A DNA stretch of 64,000 nt, taken from contig NW_005178620.1 in assembly GCF_000350225.1 (NCBI RefSeq), positions 286,729-350,728 of the forward strand, written 5' to 3'. A model generated the notes under the pieces. That model was not told the origin of the DNA. It saw nothing but the letters and a program-made list of their open reading frames with translations, and did no database searches. Positions 8,900 to 18,142 of this stretch are shown piece by piece. This stretch comes from Chondrus crispus (lineage: Eukaryota > Rhodophyta > Florideophyceae > Gigartinales > Gigartinaceae). The stretch's first letter is position 1. Every line of letters begins with the position of its first letter. The translations under genes and the position numbers were made by a program.

Positions 8900-11320
8900 G
8901 TGGCATCATCGAAATCGTTCAGTCCGGAACTGTCGGTGACGATTAGTGACTCTGCTCACACTATGGTGAGGCACCATGAAACGTTTTCACCAAATGATGT
9001 GATATATGTACCATGCGTCTTTGAACTCCTGTTCAGTGTGCTGCATTTCCGCCACCCAGAAGCAAGAAGGTGCAAAACGGCGTGTTCAAGAAGGAACCAC
9101 CCAGTTTTCTCGGGAGCCTTTAATTCCTTCTTGCAGTGGAAACAGCACGGTTGGATGACCTCAAACATGTCGAAATCAGACGTTTTCAGACTCGAACGTT
9201 TGCGAGATGCAATTGTTCTTGGAAGTATGAGAATTGCGTCTATTCCTAATGTCGCGTGTATTGAGGTGGTGAATATTCCGAAAAGAAGAAAGGATGCAAC
9301 GTTTCCGTTTCAGTACAGTTCCATCGGCCAGACAGTTACGAAAAATTCTGGGAGAGCAGTCCGCTGGGCTGGGAACGTGCTGGACATCTGTAAAAGCCCA
9401 CAATCGTACTCGTACCCAACCTGCAAAACTTCTTCTTCACTTGCAATCGGGGAGATATGCTTTCCAACTGACGGAAGGGATGGCAAGCTTTCAACTTCGA
9501 ACCTGATAGAAGTGGAGTTGTCGTACAAATTGGTATGGAGCCCTAGTGGAAAGCGAGTCCCTAAAGATTCCAGAGGACGTGCTTTTGACTTCATGGAACT
9601 AGACTTCGTGGCTCTTTCGCATCTTGACAAGGGTGCAACCGAAACGCGTTTCGGGATACTGTTGGAAAACCCCACGCATGTTCAGCAAAACGCAGAAACT
9701 CGAATGGTTCGAGTTGCCATCCTAAACAACGAAGAAGGTGGTTTGCGATTCGGGGTTTTCCATAATTTACTCTCTTTCTCGAAGAATAGGGACATGGAAA
9801 ACAGGCTTTTCATCCAAAAACTTGGAACCGAAAGCATCCGTCAATACTCGAAATCGTTCATTGCAATATTGAAGGGTTTTTTCAAATTGGATCGCTTCAA
9901 GATTCTTGAATTGTCGGACCCGTCTTCTCTCGTTTGCTCGTATACGCAGAGATTCTGGGACATGGTTTCGATTGTTCAATGGCGCTTGGTGCAGGAAAAT
10001 GCAAATAAGCATTGCTTAACCATACGGAAAGCATTACATCAAACCAGCGTTCAACATCGACCCGTTTTGTCAGTCGACCCTTGTGCTGTTGCCAAAACAG
10101 TTCTCCGGTTTGCCCGTGAGTCGATTTTTAAAGTCCTCCGGGCTATGAAAACCACAGTCAACGACAGTCAGCTCCAGTTTCTTGTGTCGTGGTGTTCTCA
10201 TGTCACAGCATACCATCTTCTTTCCCGGAGCGCACAAAGGTGGTGGTGCGATATTGGCAACTCGACTGGTCCAGGGAGAAAGGGAGACGTGAACTTTTCA
10301 TCATCGATGTTTTTCTGCCAAGGCCCGCCCGGTACTGGCAAGTCTCACGTCGTCACGATTCTTGTCTGGGCCACAACTCGAAAATCTCTCGGTTCTTTGT
10401 TAATTCCTGGTTCTGGAGATGAGAGGAATCGGCATTCTAATGTTTCTGATCTCCTAACTGGAAGGGCCTTGGTTTTGACAGTTACAAACGCCGCGATCGA
10501 TGATCTTCTGATGAAGTACTTCACGGCAGGCGGCAATGCCATTGATTCTGAGTACTCGCCCTTGCGTCTGGGTTCCATGAGTACAGAAGAGGCAGCTCAG
10601 CAGTTCCAGATACACAAACTATCTCAATCCGAAAAATTGGGACCGGACGCTATCATCAACGAGAGAAAAGCAACCTTTAGCACTCTTGGGTCAGCAATGT
10701 CGTTTGACTGGAATCAAGACATTCATGGTTTTGATCTCATTGTTATTGATGAGGCTGCTTACGCGTGTGAAACGGAAACAACTGCGGTACTCTGCCGGGT
10801 TCTCGAAAACGTTGGCGAACCGGTGCTTGGTACCTCTGTGGTCTTGGTTGGCGATCAAGCTCAGCTTCCGCCATACGACGATAAGACGTTTCATATCTGG
10901 ACGAGACACAGAGCTAGTACTCCTCACTTCTTTTCCAAGGCGATGTCTGTGATGACAATGAAACCCTCGTTTCCTCCGGAAACGAGCGCACAGCATGTAG
11001 CTATGTGGGAGCAGACACCACGTGTCATGTTCCAGTTTCAGAAGCAGATGAGAAGTGCGCCATCTATCGGACGGTATGTCAGCGACAACTTCTACGCTGG
11101 GAAAATATTGAATGGACCACGGTTACCGCAAAGGTATTGGGAAACTGAGAATTGTATGGAGACTATTTCTTCCGACCGCTTTCCGTTGCGGGTAGTGAAC
11201 TTCGTGAACACGAAGCAATGCCATGCCTTGAATGCCACAAACAATGAGGTACATGATCCAAGAGGCGGTTATAGGAATGAATACGAGTGTCATGTCATCA
11301 TTGAAATGCTGAAAGAATGA
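8900..11320 (+). CDS. UPF1-like superfamily 1 helicase, N-terminal and core
   Basis: An 806-aa frame. Walker A is CQGPPGTGKSHVV (~residues 473-485). Then come LVLTVTNAAIDDLL (motif Ia-like), DLIVIDEAAYACETE (motif II, ~612-626), SVVLVGDQAQLPP (motif III) and FQFQKQMRSAPSIG (motif IV-like). The order and spacing fit UPF1/SETX-type SF1B helicases, which translocate on and unwind nucleic acid using ATP. The ~470-residue N-terminus is unrecognised. The frame ends at an in-frame TGA (11318-11320), but homologous sequence continues in the same frame beyond it, so this stop is a nonsense mutation or an error rather than the native end. It lies downstream of the Ulp1-type gene within the same terminal repeats. 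Confidence 0.75.
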   Translation: MASSKSFSPELSVTISDSAHTMVRHHETFSPNDVIYVPCVFELLFSVLHFRHPEARRCKTACSRRNHPVFSGAFNSFLQWKQHGWMTSNMSKSDVFRLERLRDAIVLGSMRIASIPNVACIEVVNIPKRRKDATFPFQYSSIGQTVTKNSGRAVRWAGNVLDICKSPQSYSYPTCKTSSSLAIGEICFPTDGRDGKLSTSNLIEVELSYKLVWSPSGKRVPKDSRGRAFDFMELDFVALSHLDKGATETRFGILLENPTHVQQNAETRMVRVAILNNEEGGLRFGVFHNLLSFSKNRDMENRLFIQKLGTESIRQYSKSFIAILKGFFKLDRFKILELSDPSSLVCSYTQRFWDMVSIVQWRLVQENANKHCLTIRKALHQTSVQHRPVLSVDPCAVAKTVLRFARESIFKVLRAMKTTVNDSQLQFLVSWCSHVTAYHLLSRSAQRWWCDIGNSTGPGRKGDVNFSSSMFFCQGPPGTGKSHVVTILVWATTRKSLGSLLIPGSGDERNRHSNVSDLLTGRALVLTVTNAAIDDLLMKYFTAGGNAIDSEYSPLRLGSMSTEEAAQQFQIHKLSQSEKLGPDAIINERKATFSTLGSAMSFDWNQDIHGFDLIVIDEAAYACETETTAVLCRVLENVGEPVLGTSVVLVGDQAQLPPYDDKTFHIWTRHRASTPHFFSKAMSVMTMKPSFPPETSAQHVAMWEQTPRVMFQFQKQMRSAPSIGRYVSDNFYAGKILNGPRLPQRYWETENCMETISSDRFPLRVVNFVNTKQCHALNATNNEVHDPRGGYRNEYECHVIIEMLKE

Positions 11321-11344
11321 CAGTCGGCATCCCCATCAAGTAAG

Positions 11345-11789
11345 ATGTCGATTGGAATTCTCACTCCGTATATTTCTCAGAAAAACTTTCTGACACAGGC
11401 TCTGGAAAAATCAAACCTTCGCAATGCGTCGGTATTGACATTCGCATCGGCCCAAGGAAAAGAGTTTGATGTTGTTTTCCTTTCATTAGTGAGAACATTC
11501 GTTGAGCACAGTGGTGCCGGAAACAAGTACATAATTGACTTTTCTAAACGACAAGCACTTCGCGTGTGTGGCCATTTCACGCGCAAGAGAAGTGCTAATT
11601 GTTTTAGGAAAGCTTCAGAAAATTGCTGTTGGGAGTCCCCTTTGGAAAAAGTACCTGACAAGTCACCGGCATTTCCCTCAATCTGATGATTCTGACGTCA
11701 AAGATTTCTTGTACCTTGAACCACAAATGAAGAGTTGCAGACGGGAAGAGGTATTGACGCTAGCTGTAGAGACCGAACCTTCTTTCTAA
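11345..11789 (+). pseudogene. SF1 helicase C-terminus (motifs V and VI), after stop and frame change
   Basis: This continues the helicase. In the original frame SIGILTPYISQKNFLTQ and ASAQGKEFDVVFLSLVR supply motif V. Around 11535-11545 the signal moves to another frame with FLNDKHFACVAISRAREVL, the motif VI Arg segment, and ends at 11789. The ATPase is therefore complete in content but interrupted by a TGA at 11318 and one indel near a T4 run. Either the copy is dead or the assembly has two local errors. Confidence 0.65.
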
Positions 11790-12009
11790 CTAAACATACA
11801 TCTGACTTATTGAAACATATCTTGCGTTTCAAAGCAAAAAAACATGGGTTCCCAACGCATATTTAGTGTACTGTTCTACGGGCCCCAGCACACTCCCAAG
11901 CACACACTAAGGGCATTCCCAACATGAGAATCGCCCGCACCATTTAGAGGCTGCGAAACGCAATATTAACCTACAGCACACGCGAAAATTGCAAATCCTG
12001 CTGCGCCCT

Positions 12010-12560
12010 TGGAGCACACCTGCGCATGCTGCGAGGTCAATTCTCATTTTCAGTTTCGCGTCCCTTCATGGGGTTCGAAACTCCAAACTCATTCTGAGTT
12101 TCGAATCACTTGTTTTGGGGGTTTCAAGCTCATTTTGAGTTTCAAGTCCCTTTTTTTGGTACTCGAAACTCAAAATGGCAATACTGTACATGAGCACAGT
12201 ACAGTACCTGCCCCGTCCCTGAAGCGCCCCCTGGCCCCCCTGTGCATACTTCGAGACAATTCTCATTTTGAGTTTTGAGTACCTTTTTTCGGGGGTTCGA
12301 AACTCATTATGAGTTTCGAGTCCCCTTTTTTTGGTACTCGAAACTCATTATGAGTTTCGAACCCCTTTTTTTGGTACTCGAAACTCAAAATGAGTTTTGA
12401 GCCCCTTTTTTTGGTACTCGAAACTCAAAATGGCGATACTGTACATGCGCACAGTACAGTACCTGCCCCGCCCCTGAAAGGGCCCGGCGCATGATTCGAG
12501 GCCATTCTCATTTTGAGTTTCGAGTCCCCTGCTTTGCTTTTTTGGTAAACTCATAATGAG
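12010..12560. repeat. Right terminal repeat cluster (two copies of the terminal block)
   Basis: Two direct copies (about 12165-12250 and 12415-12490) of a block with ACTGTACATGCGCACAGTAC, inverted relative to 5577-5650. Between and around them are at least six copies of a palindrome built on CGAAACTCA/TGAGTTTCG separated by T-rich CCCCTTTTTTTGG. The palindromes could form hairpins. Confidence 0.75.
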
Positions 12561-13014
12561 AGTACATCATCTGTCCTCTATTTGTATAATCCACGCACAG
12601 TGTTATTTGCGTTTGCTTTTGGACCAAAAATAAGCCAGGATAGCTGCCGTGGGTCGGGACCCCCGTGGGTGATGTGGTTTGTAACTTATATACCTGTACC
12701 TTTGATCATTAATGAAACGTTGTTGCTGGGATGAATGCCCCAACGAGAACGGTATGGCATACCCCCACGCACCCCGCACCCACGCAGAGGGGTAGAGTGG
12801 GCCTTTCTTTGATCTAGACCATTTTGAAGCCGTTAACCTTTTCAAGCCCGAGCTATAACTCTTGCTTACTCTTAACTCTTGACTGTAGAATATACAATTC
12901 CTGTACTCGCTTGTAACGTTACTTTTTTGTGGTTCTTCGTCGAGTGTAGCCTTTTCATTGAGACCATTTTAGTGTGGTGTTTGTTTACCAAAACTGTGTA
13001 GAGTCAGAGAAGAT
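12561..13014. other. Non-coding spacer before the MULE transposase
   Basis: No ORF with recognisable features. The last 200 bases are T-rich and could be the promoter and leader of the transposase gene, but I see no decisive element. Confidence 0.4.
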
Positions 13015-15987
13015 TTGTACGTCAATCCCTATCTTCAGAAAAGTATAGTCTCACTGATTTGTAAAGTCGCATTTTGCAGATCGAACAGAATGAGCAGTAC
13101 CAATTACGCAACAGTGGATGAGCTAGAGGAAGTAATTGATCTAACTCATCCACAGACGTCCCAAAGTGAAGACCAGAGAGTCTCCTCTTTCCCTTCTGAT
13201 GTTGGAACTCCTATACTGACATCGTCATGTCATGATAAGTCACAAATTACTTCGGTCATGGACGTGAAGGAGACCAAGTGGCTCCCAAAGACTTCTGTTA
13301 TTGGGATTATGAGAGAGTCCGCGTCTGTCATGTACCATGTTTGTTCAAGATTGATGGCAGAGAGGCTGCAATCTCATAATTCTCTCGTTATTTCCATGCT
13401 TGAAACAAGTGAAGATGGCGTTCTGCATGTAATCCGCGGTCAGACAAGCAGTCAGGTTTTAAATCAATTGGTTTATCGCTTCAAGGCTAACGGAAATTGG
13501 GATGGGCGCGTTCCATTTCTGGAAAGCAGCGAAATCATGCAGAAGCGGAGATACAAGTGCCTCGGAGTGAAGCATTGTGCGCTGGTACAATCTTCATTTA
13601 GCGGGAGAAGCCATGGAAATAGTGAAACGTTTGAGCAGCTTCTTTCCGAACAGAGGGAGAGGAAGGATGGTAGCGCTTCTGCGAAGCATACCGCTAAGCG
13701 TTTGGCAAGGACTTTGTTTTTGTCGGTGCAAAAAAAAGTCAACAGTGCGGGTGGGTATAGTCAATACATCAGGACTCCAACTGCATCACAAGGAGCTCCA
13801 GGGGTAGTGCAAAAATGTCGAGGAGTCCCTAAATTAAGGAAAAACAGATCCACTGGAGAATATTTCCTTGGTTGTTCTGGTTTTCGAAAGGGAGATGGGG
13901 ATAAACGGTCTAGCATCGAAGGTTGGGCGTCGCGGAAGCACTCATCTCAATCTCTACATGCGTTGACAGATGAGGCTCTGGTTGAATTGCAAGAGATGTT
14001 ACATAGCGGGAGAGTCGCAGACTGCAGCAAAGAGGACTGTATGTTCTTCCTCAGCAAGGGAAAGAGAACTGCTCAATGTCCGGATCACGGAACATCTCTT
14101 ATCGAGACTGGGGCTTGCCCTGTAAAATTAATCCTCATGCAACCGGTCGGTCAGGTGTCGTGCGATACCGCGGTCTACAAAAGAGGTGATATATTGCGAG
14201 GACTGCCTGGAGAACAAAACACAATTTGTTTTGCCTACTTTCAAGGAATACACAACCATCCCCCGCCACCCTCGCCTGTATCCTCTTTCGCGAAAGATAC
14301 TCTTATTGTTGAAGAAGCTTGCAAGTCGAGAGGAGCCCCTGCAGTCCACATCAAATTGGAGGTTCAGAAGAAACTATTGCATAGCTTTGGAGCTAGAGGT
14401 TTCGGGGTTTCTGTAAGTGACCACAGAATTTACGATATCTGCACGGCAATGCAATCTGGCGCAAAAGAAAGAGAAAGCATTGGAACTATGTTTGAAATGG
14501 CAGCGGATGAGAGAAACGAATATGTGAGAGAAGCCAGAACTGTGGAAAAAGGAGGAGCGGTGGTTCTTTTAGCAACTAATTCAATGATTGCAAAAGGAGC
14601 GACGTCATCTTGCTTTGCCGGAGATGCGACCTTCAAGACATTGGAAAATGACGTTTCTATGGTGAAGGTTGTCATGTCGACAAAAGAAAGTTTCAAGCCA
14701 TTTCGATTGTCGGCTAAAGTTTCGTGGTATTTATACAATGTTGTAGCACAAGCTCATCCCGGCCTATCAGGAACGAAGGGAATGGTCGTCGCCAGATTCA
14801 TGATGAACCGACTTACGCGTGATTCGTACTGTATGGGATGGAAACTGTTCCTGGATCACATGCAGACATACTGGAGAAGAGCTGTGAGTGCACCGCAAAG
14901 TTTATGCTTAATACGCGTACCATACGTGTTCAATGTAGACCAATGCGGGATCCGGTGCATCGAAATCAGGTCAATAACTACTGACTTCGATGCCGCCGAA
15001 ATAGAAGGAATTGCCCTGGCCCTTCAATCGACAATCGGAGGTTCAGCACGTATGCATGTGGAGAACATCATGATTGGTTGTACTGTTCATTTTGACAGGG
15101 ATGCAAGGCGACGAGCGGCCCGAATACCGGTGAATATCAGAGATGTGTTCTATAGAACGATGATGAAAATGCGCAACTACAGAAGCGTTATGGAAGCAAA
15201 GGAGGCTCTGGACTACGTCAGATCGCTGGACAGGTCTTGGGCAGATTGGGTACTAAAATACCCCTTCAAGACGTTGGCAATTACAGCGTTTTCAAATATG
15301 GCTGATCAAAATTTCCGCACTGGATTTCAGGACACAAACATCGTTGAGAGCCAAAAAAGGAGAGGACATCACATCTGTGGCGTGCAGATTAATCCAGCCA
15401 TTGCCGCCAAACGACTCGAAGATCTCGACAACATTTCAGTCGAGGAATCGCTTGGATTGGATAGCGGGGTTGGCGCGTACAACATCCTTCGCAAGCGACA
15501 GCGGTTTGACTCTTTGGTTGCCCCATCTGGATCGAAATCTCCGCAGAAAAATCAGAAGAGATCCAAGTTTCTCGGTAATATCCCAGGCAGTTCCGAAAGA
15601 AAAATTAAAGCCTCCGTATCTCGTTCAGACACGAAGCATAAAAGTCGGAACACAATGAAGGGAGACTTGTTGGAAATGAAAATGATTCAGAAGAATGTAG
15701 CTGAGGCAATGAACGAAATTGTCGAAGAAGCTTCAGCTGTACAGATGGAAAAGCTTACCGATCTGACAATGAAAGTTGAAAATGCGTTATCAGCATTTGA
15801 TGCCCGAATTGAGATTCTGAGTTGCCTGAAGGAAGTAACACAGGATCTTCTCCTGCGCAAAGTTATCTCGACGTTGTTCTTGAAAATTAAAACGAGTGGC
15901 GACGATATCAAGAATGCTCAAGGCTTGGAAAAGAATAATTCTGCCGTAAACTGTATTGATGTTGATGCTTCTGATAGAGATCTCTGA
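13015..15987 (+). CDS. Mutator-like (MULE) transposase
   Basis: An uninterrupted 990-aa frame. The native start may be the MSSTNYATVDE methionine ~26 codons in. A C4-type zinc-ribbon-like segment VQKCRGVPKLRKNRSTGEYF...GCSG lies at ~265-290, and a FLYWCH/GCM-like segment ending GIHNHP at ~412-417. The catalytic core has CFAGDATFKTLE (first Asp, ~537), TTDFDAAEIEGIA (second Asp, ~655), GCTVHFDRDARRRAA (the Cys/His motif of MULE cores) and TNIVESQKRRGHH (Glu, ~776). Together these give a DDE cut-and-paste transposase. The C-terminal 150 residues are basic and then coiled-coil-like. It is one of the few fully intact genes here. Both flanks (12010-12560 and 16296-16505) carry the same palindromic subrepeats, consistent with element termini. 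Confidence 0.8.
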   Translation: MYVNPYLQKSIVSLICKVAFCRSNRMSSTNYATVDELEEVIDLTHPQTSQSEDQRVSSFPSDVGTPILTSSCHDKSQITSVMDVKETKWLPKTSVIGIMRESASVMYHVCSRLMAERLQSHNSLVISMLETSEDGVLHVIRGQTSSQVLNQLVYRFKANGNWDGRVPFLESSEIMQKRRYKCLGVKHCALVQSSFSGRSHGNSETFEQLLSEQRERKDGSASAKHTAKRLARTLFLSVQKKVNSAGGYSQYIRTPTASQGAPGVVQKCRGVPKLRKNRSTGEYFLGCSGFRKGDGDKRSSIEGWASRKHSSQSLHALTDEALVELQEMLHSGRVADCSKEDCMFFLSKGKRTAQCPDHGTSLIETGACPVKLILMQPVGQVSCDTAVYKRGDILRGLPGEQNTICFAYFQGIHNHPPPPSPVSSFAKDTLIVEEACKSRGAPAVHIKLEVQKKLLHSFGARGFGVSVSDHRIYDICTAMQSGAKERESIGTMFEMAADERNEYVREARTVEKGGAVVLLATNSMIAKGATSSCFAGDATFKTLENDVSMVKVVMSTKESFKPFRLSAKVSWYLYNVVAQAHPGLSGTKGMVVARFMMNRLTRDSYCMGWKLFLDHMQTYWRRAVSAPQSLCLIRVPYVFNVDQCGIRCIEIRSITTDFDAAEIEGIALALQSTIGGSARMHVENIMIGCTVHFDRDARRRAARIPVNIRDVFYRTMMKMRNYRSVMEAKEALDYVRSLDRSWADWVLKYPFKTLAITAFSNMADQNFRTGFQDTNIVESQKRRGHHICGVQINPAIAAKRLEDLDNISVEESLGLDSGVGAYNILRKRQRFDSLVAPSGSKSPQKNQKRSKFLGNIPGSSERKIKASVSRSDTKHKSRNTMKGDLLEMKMIQKNVAEAMNEIVEEASAVQMEKLTDLTMKVENALSAFDARIEILSCLKEVTQDLLLRKVISTLFLKIKTSGDDIKNAQGLEKNNSAVNCIDVDASDRDL

Positions 15988-16295
15988 GTAGGCACGAAAG
16001 TAAAATGGTATCGAGACTTATGTGTTGAAGCTATCTGTGCTATCCTATTGAGCCCCATATTTCTTCTGAAGATCACCCAGCGACCTACGGACTTTGAAAA
16101 AGCGTATAGTCCTGTTAAAAGACTGACTAAACTACCACTTCGAGTATGGAACGCCCTGTTTCATGGGTCCTCTACTCATGAATTGAGTAAGCCACCTGTT
16201 TTCAGGGTCGATGTTTGCATTTGTCCTTTGCTGAGGTGATTAATGTGAAGTGAGCAGCAGGCAAATGTTAACTTGTTTACGGAATATGTAGTGTC
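15988..16295. other. Non-coding 3' flank of the MULE transposase
   Basis: No ORF with support. Probably the 3' untranslated region and subterminal DNA of the transposon. Confidence 0.4.
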
Positions 16296-16505
16296 AACCT
16301 CATTTTGAATATTGAATACCTTTTTTTGGGGGTTAGAAACTCATTATGAGTTTCGAACCCCTTTTTTTGGTATTCGAAACTCATAATGAGTTTCGAATAC
16401 CTTTTTGTGGGGGTTCGAAACTCATAATGAGTTTTGGGTCCCTTTTCGGCCTTCCAAATCTCATAATGAGTTTTGGGTCCTTTTTTGGAGTTTCAATACA
16501 CATGA
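16296..16505. repeat. Palindromic subrepeat cluster right of the MULE
   Basis: Four or five copies of the CGAAACTCA/TGAGTTTCG palindrome with CCTTTTTTTGG spacers, as at 12010-12560, but without the GTACATGCGCAC block. Likely the subterminal repeats of the MULE-type element. Confidence 0.7.
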
Positions 16506-17194
16506 AGAAAGCACAGTATGTATGTCGCCACGATCAAGCGTCTTTGCCATAGAAAAACACTCACTATCTTGAAGTCGCATTAAGTATATTAAAGTTTGCA
16601 GGATGTTGCCTTCTCATTTGCGTTTTATTACTAAGTAATTTAATCTCATTAGCGCAGCGTAATCCGTGACAGCTTCACCAATGGTAGAGAACTGGACTTT
16701 ACAGATCGAACTTATGAGAATTGTTAAAACTACATCTATTTGTATGATTTACCAAGATTGTATCGATTTTTCACTACCGAAAACAGTCCAGTTTATATCA
16801 TCCAGAAGATCAAGTGCGGTACATAGGTAATATAGAGTGTCCATGTGCATGCAGCAGTGGAAATGGTATTCTCATATTGATTTGCCCAGTAGCGGGAACA
16901 TGTTTACTAGAAAATTAGACGGGTGGTCAATGTTTACCCAGTGGCAAGTAAATGTTTACTTGTTGATCGGGGGTCAATGTTTACCCCGTGGAAAGTAAAT
17001 GTTTACTTGTTGGCAACTAAATGTTTACTTGTTGACGGATATTTGGACTGGACAGGCGGAGTGCTGTGATAGGTTGCAATACTTTGAGTTTTTCAAGAAA
17101 TTCAATGGCTTCTTTTGCCCCTACTGTAATTGAGTTTATTGAGAATTGTATTAAAATCACGGTGCATATCGCGTATGATAAAAAACTTTATTTA
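16506..17194. other. Intergenic sequence before the DIRS element
   Basis: AT-rich and without a supportable ORF. It includes the GTTTAC tandem repeat annotated separately. Confidence 0.5.
16922..17040. repeat. Short tandem repeat built on AAGTAAATGTTTACTT
   Basis: A unit of about 47 bp, GGTCAATGTTTACCC...AAGTAAATGTTTACTTGTTG, occurs twice, followed by a further half unit. The core AAGTAAATGTTTACTT is a perfect palindrome. Function unknown. Confidence 0.7.
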
Positions 17195-17376
17195 CGCGTC
17201 TCTGTACACGCTAGCGTGTATAGGGGTGAAACTCCCCGGAGAATAGCGAGTGGCTGTAATTACTATCAGCCAACCGAGCGTACCTCACCTCGCAGTCTCG
17301 CTGCTCCGTGGTACTTATGGCGCCATCGTGAGCCTCTTGCCAGCCCCCCTCTCCTGGCCATGTCTATTTCTCTTGC
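17195..17376. repeat. Left 182-bp direct repeat of the DIRS-type element
   Basis: Starts CGCGTCTCTGTACACGCTAG and ends TTTCTCTTGC. By eye it is identical over 182 bp to 21296-21477, in the same orientation. Direct rather than inverted terminal repeats, with an internal tyrosine recombinase, are typical of PAT-like or Ngaro-like members of the DIRS order. Confidence 0.85.
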
Positions 17377-17443
17377 TTGAGAAATTCCCCTCAGCCTAGG
17401 CGGTGACATATTCTAGTAAGTACAAACAGAGTACTTTGGAGCT

Positions 17444-18142
17444 ATGAGCGTACAACCCGAACAACCCGCCGACATCGACGCGCCGGTGCCCCCGGCCCCC
17501 ACGCTTTCGGCTGTCGCAGCTGTGGCGCGCCCTGCGCTAGCTGTGCGAGCGGCGTGGGAGAGTGCCGTGCCCGCGCGTCGGGATTATGGGGATGTTGTCG
17601 CGGAGCTCAGCTCCCTCAAGTTGGTTGGAGAAGGAAGCGTGTTTGAGCGTGGCCCCCATGTACCCGTCACTCACATGGGTTACTTCAAGCCTGCTGCTGA
17701 CGCTTTCGTCTCCGAGTTGCGGTCCAGGGACCGACGCTCGGCCAAGGAATGGGAATACGTAAACGCTGCTGGCGTTTGGACCGAAATGGGACTCTCTGCT
17801 CTCATAGTTGCTAAGAATCAGAGCGAGGACGTTCCAAGCATGGCAAGGAAACTGGCCTTGGCTGAAAAGTTTATCCGTGCCGCCCTCGAGGTACTGTCTA
17901 TGCGCGCGCAGTATTTCAGGGACATCACCGACCAAGGAGTCGAGGCAGCTCGCCAGATGGCATTCCTCGTGGAACAGGGGCACGACGCTGTGTTCTCAGA
18001 TTCGTACAAGTCTGCCCGCGAGGCGCTCACTTCTAAGTCGGAGATTCAGGCTGCAAAGATGATTGCCAAGGCCAGGTTAGAGAAGACTACTGGCATGAAG
18101 AACGCTGGACCCTCCGCCGGGGACGGGTCCAGCCCGGAGTAA
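17444..18142 (+). CDS. DIRS gag-like protein
   Basis: A 232-aa frame starting MSVQPEQPADIDAPVPP. Its Ala/Pro-rich N-terminus is followed by a mostly helical region (~60-215). No zinc knuckle is present, as is common for DIRS gag proteins. Position, just inside the left repeat and directly upstream of RT, supports the assignment; no motif does so by itself. The stop TAA (18140-18142) overlaps the ATG of the next frame (18142-18144) as TAATG, an arrangement that allows termination-reinitiation coupling. Confidence 0.55.
   Translation: MSVQPEQPADIDAPVPPAPTLSAVAAVARPALAVRAAWESAVPARRDYGDVVAELSSLKLVGEGSVFERGPHVPVTHMGYFKPAADAFVSELRSRDRRSAKEWEYVNAAGVWTEMGLSALIVAKNQSEDVPSMARKLALAEKFIRAALEVLSMRAQYFRDITDQGVEAARQMAFLVEQGHDAVFSDSYKSAREALTSKSEIQAAKMIAKARLEKTTGMKNAGPSAGDGSSPE

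Larger units (their letters stand above)
5577..12560 (+). mobile_element. DNA element encoding Ulp1-type protease and SF1 helicase, with inverted termini
   Basis: About 7 kb bounded by inverted copies of a terminal block (5577-5800 against 12010-12560). The right side carries two tandem versions of the block. Between them, in the same direction, are a Lys-rich protein, a Ulp1-type protease and a UPF1-like helicase, and no recognisable transposase. A MULE-type transposase begins 450 bp further right and ends in related palindromic repeats, so the real unit may extend to about 16.5 kb. Plant MULEs carrying Ulp1 genes are known; a UPF1-like helicase partner is unfamiliar to me. Confidence 0.55.

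Noticed and set aside
5577..12560. Helitron assignment for the helicase element
   Set aside because: The helicase is UPF1-like rather than PIF1-like, no Rep HUH motif is visible, and the ends are inverted repeats.
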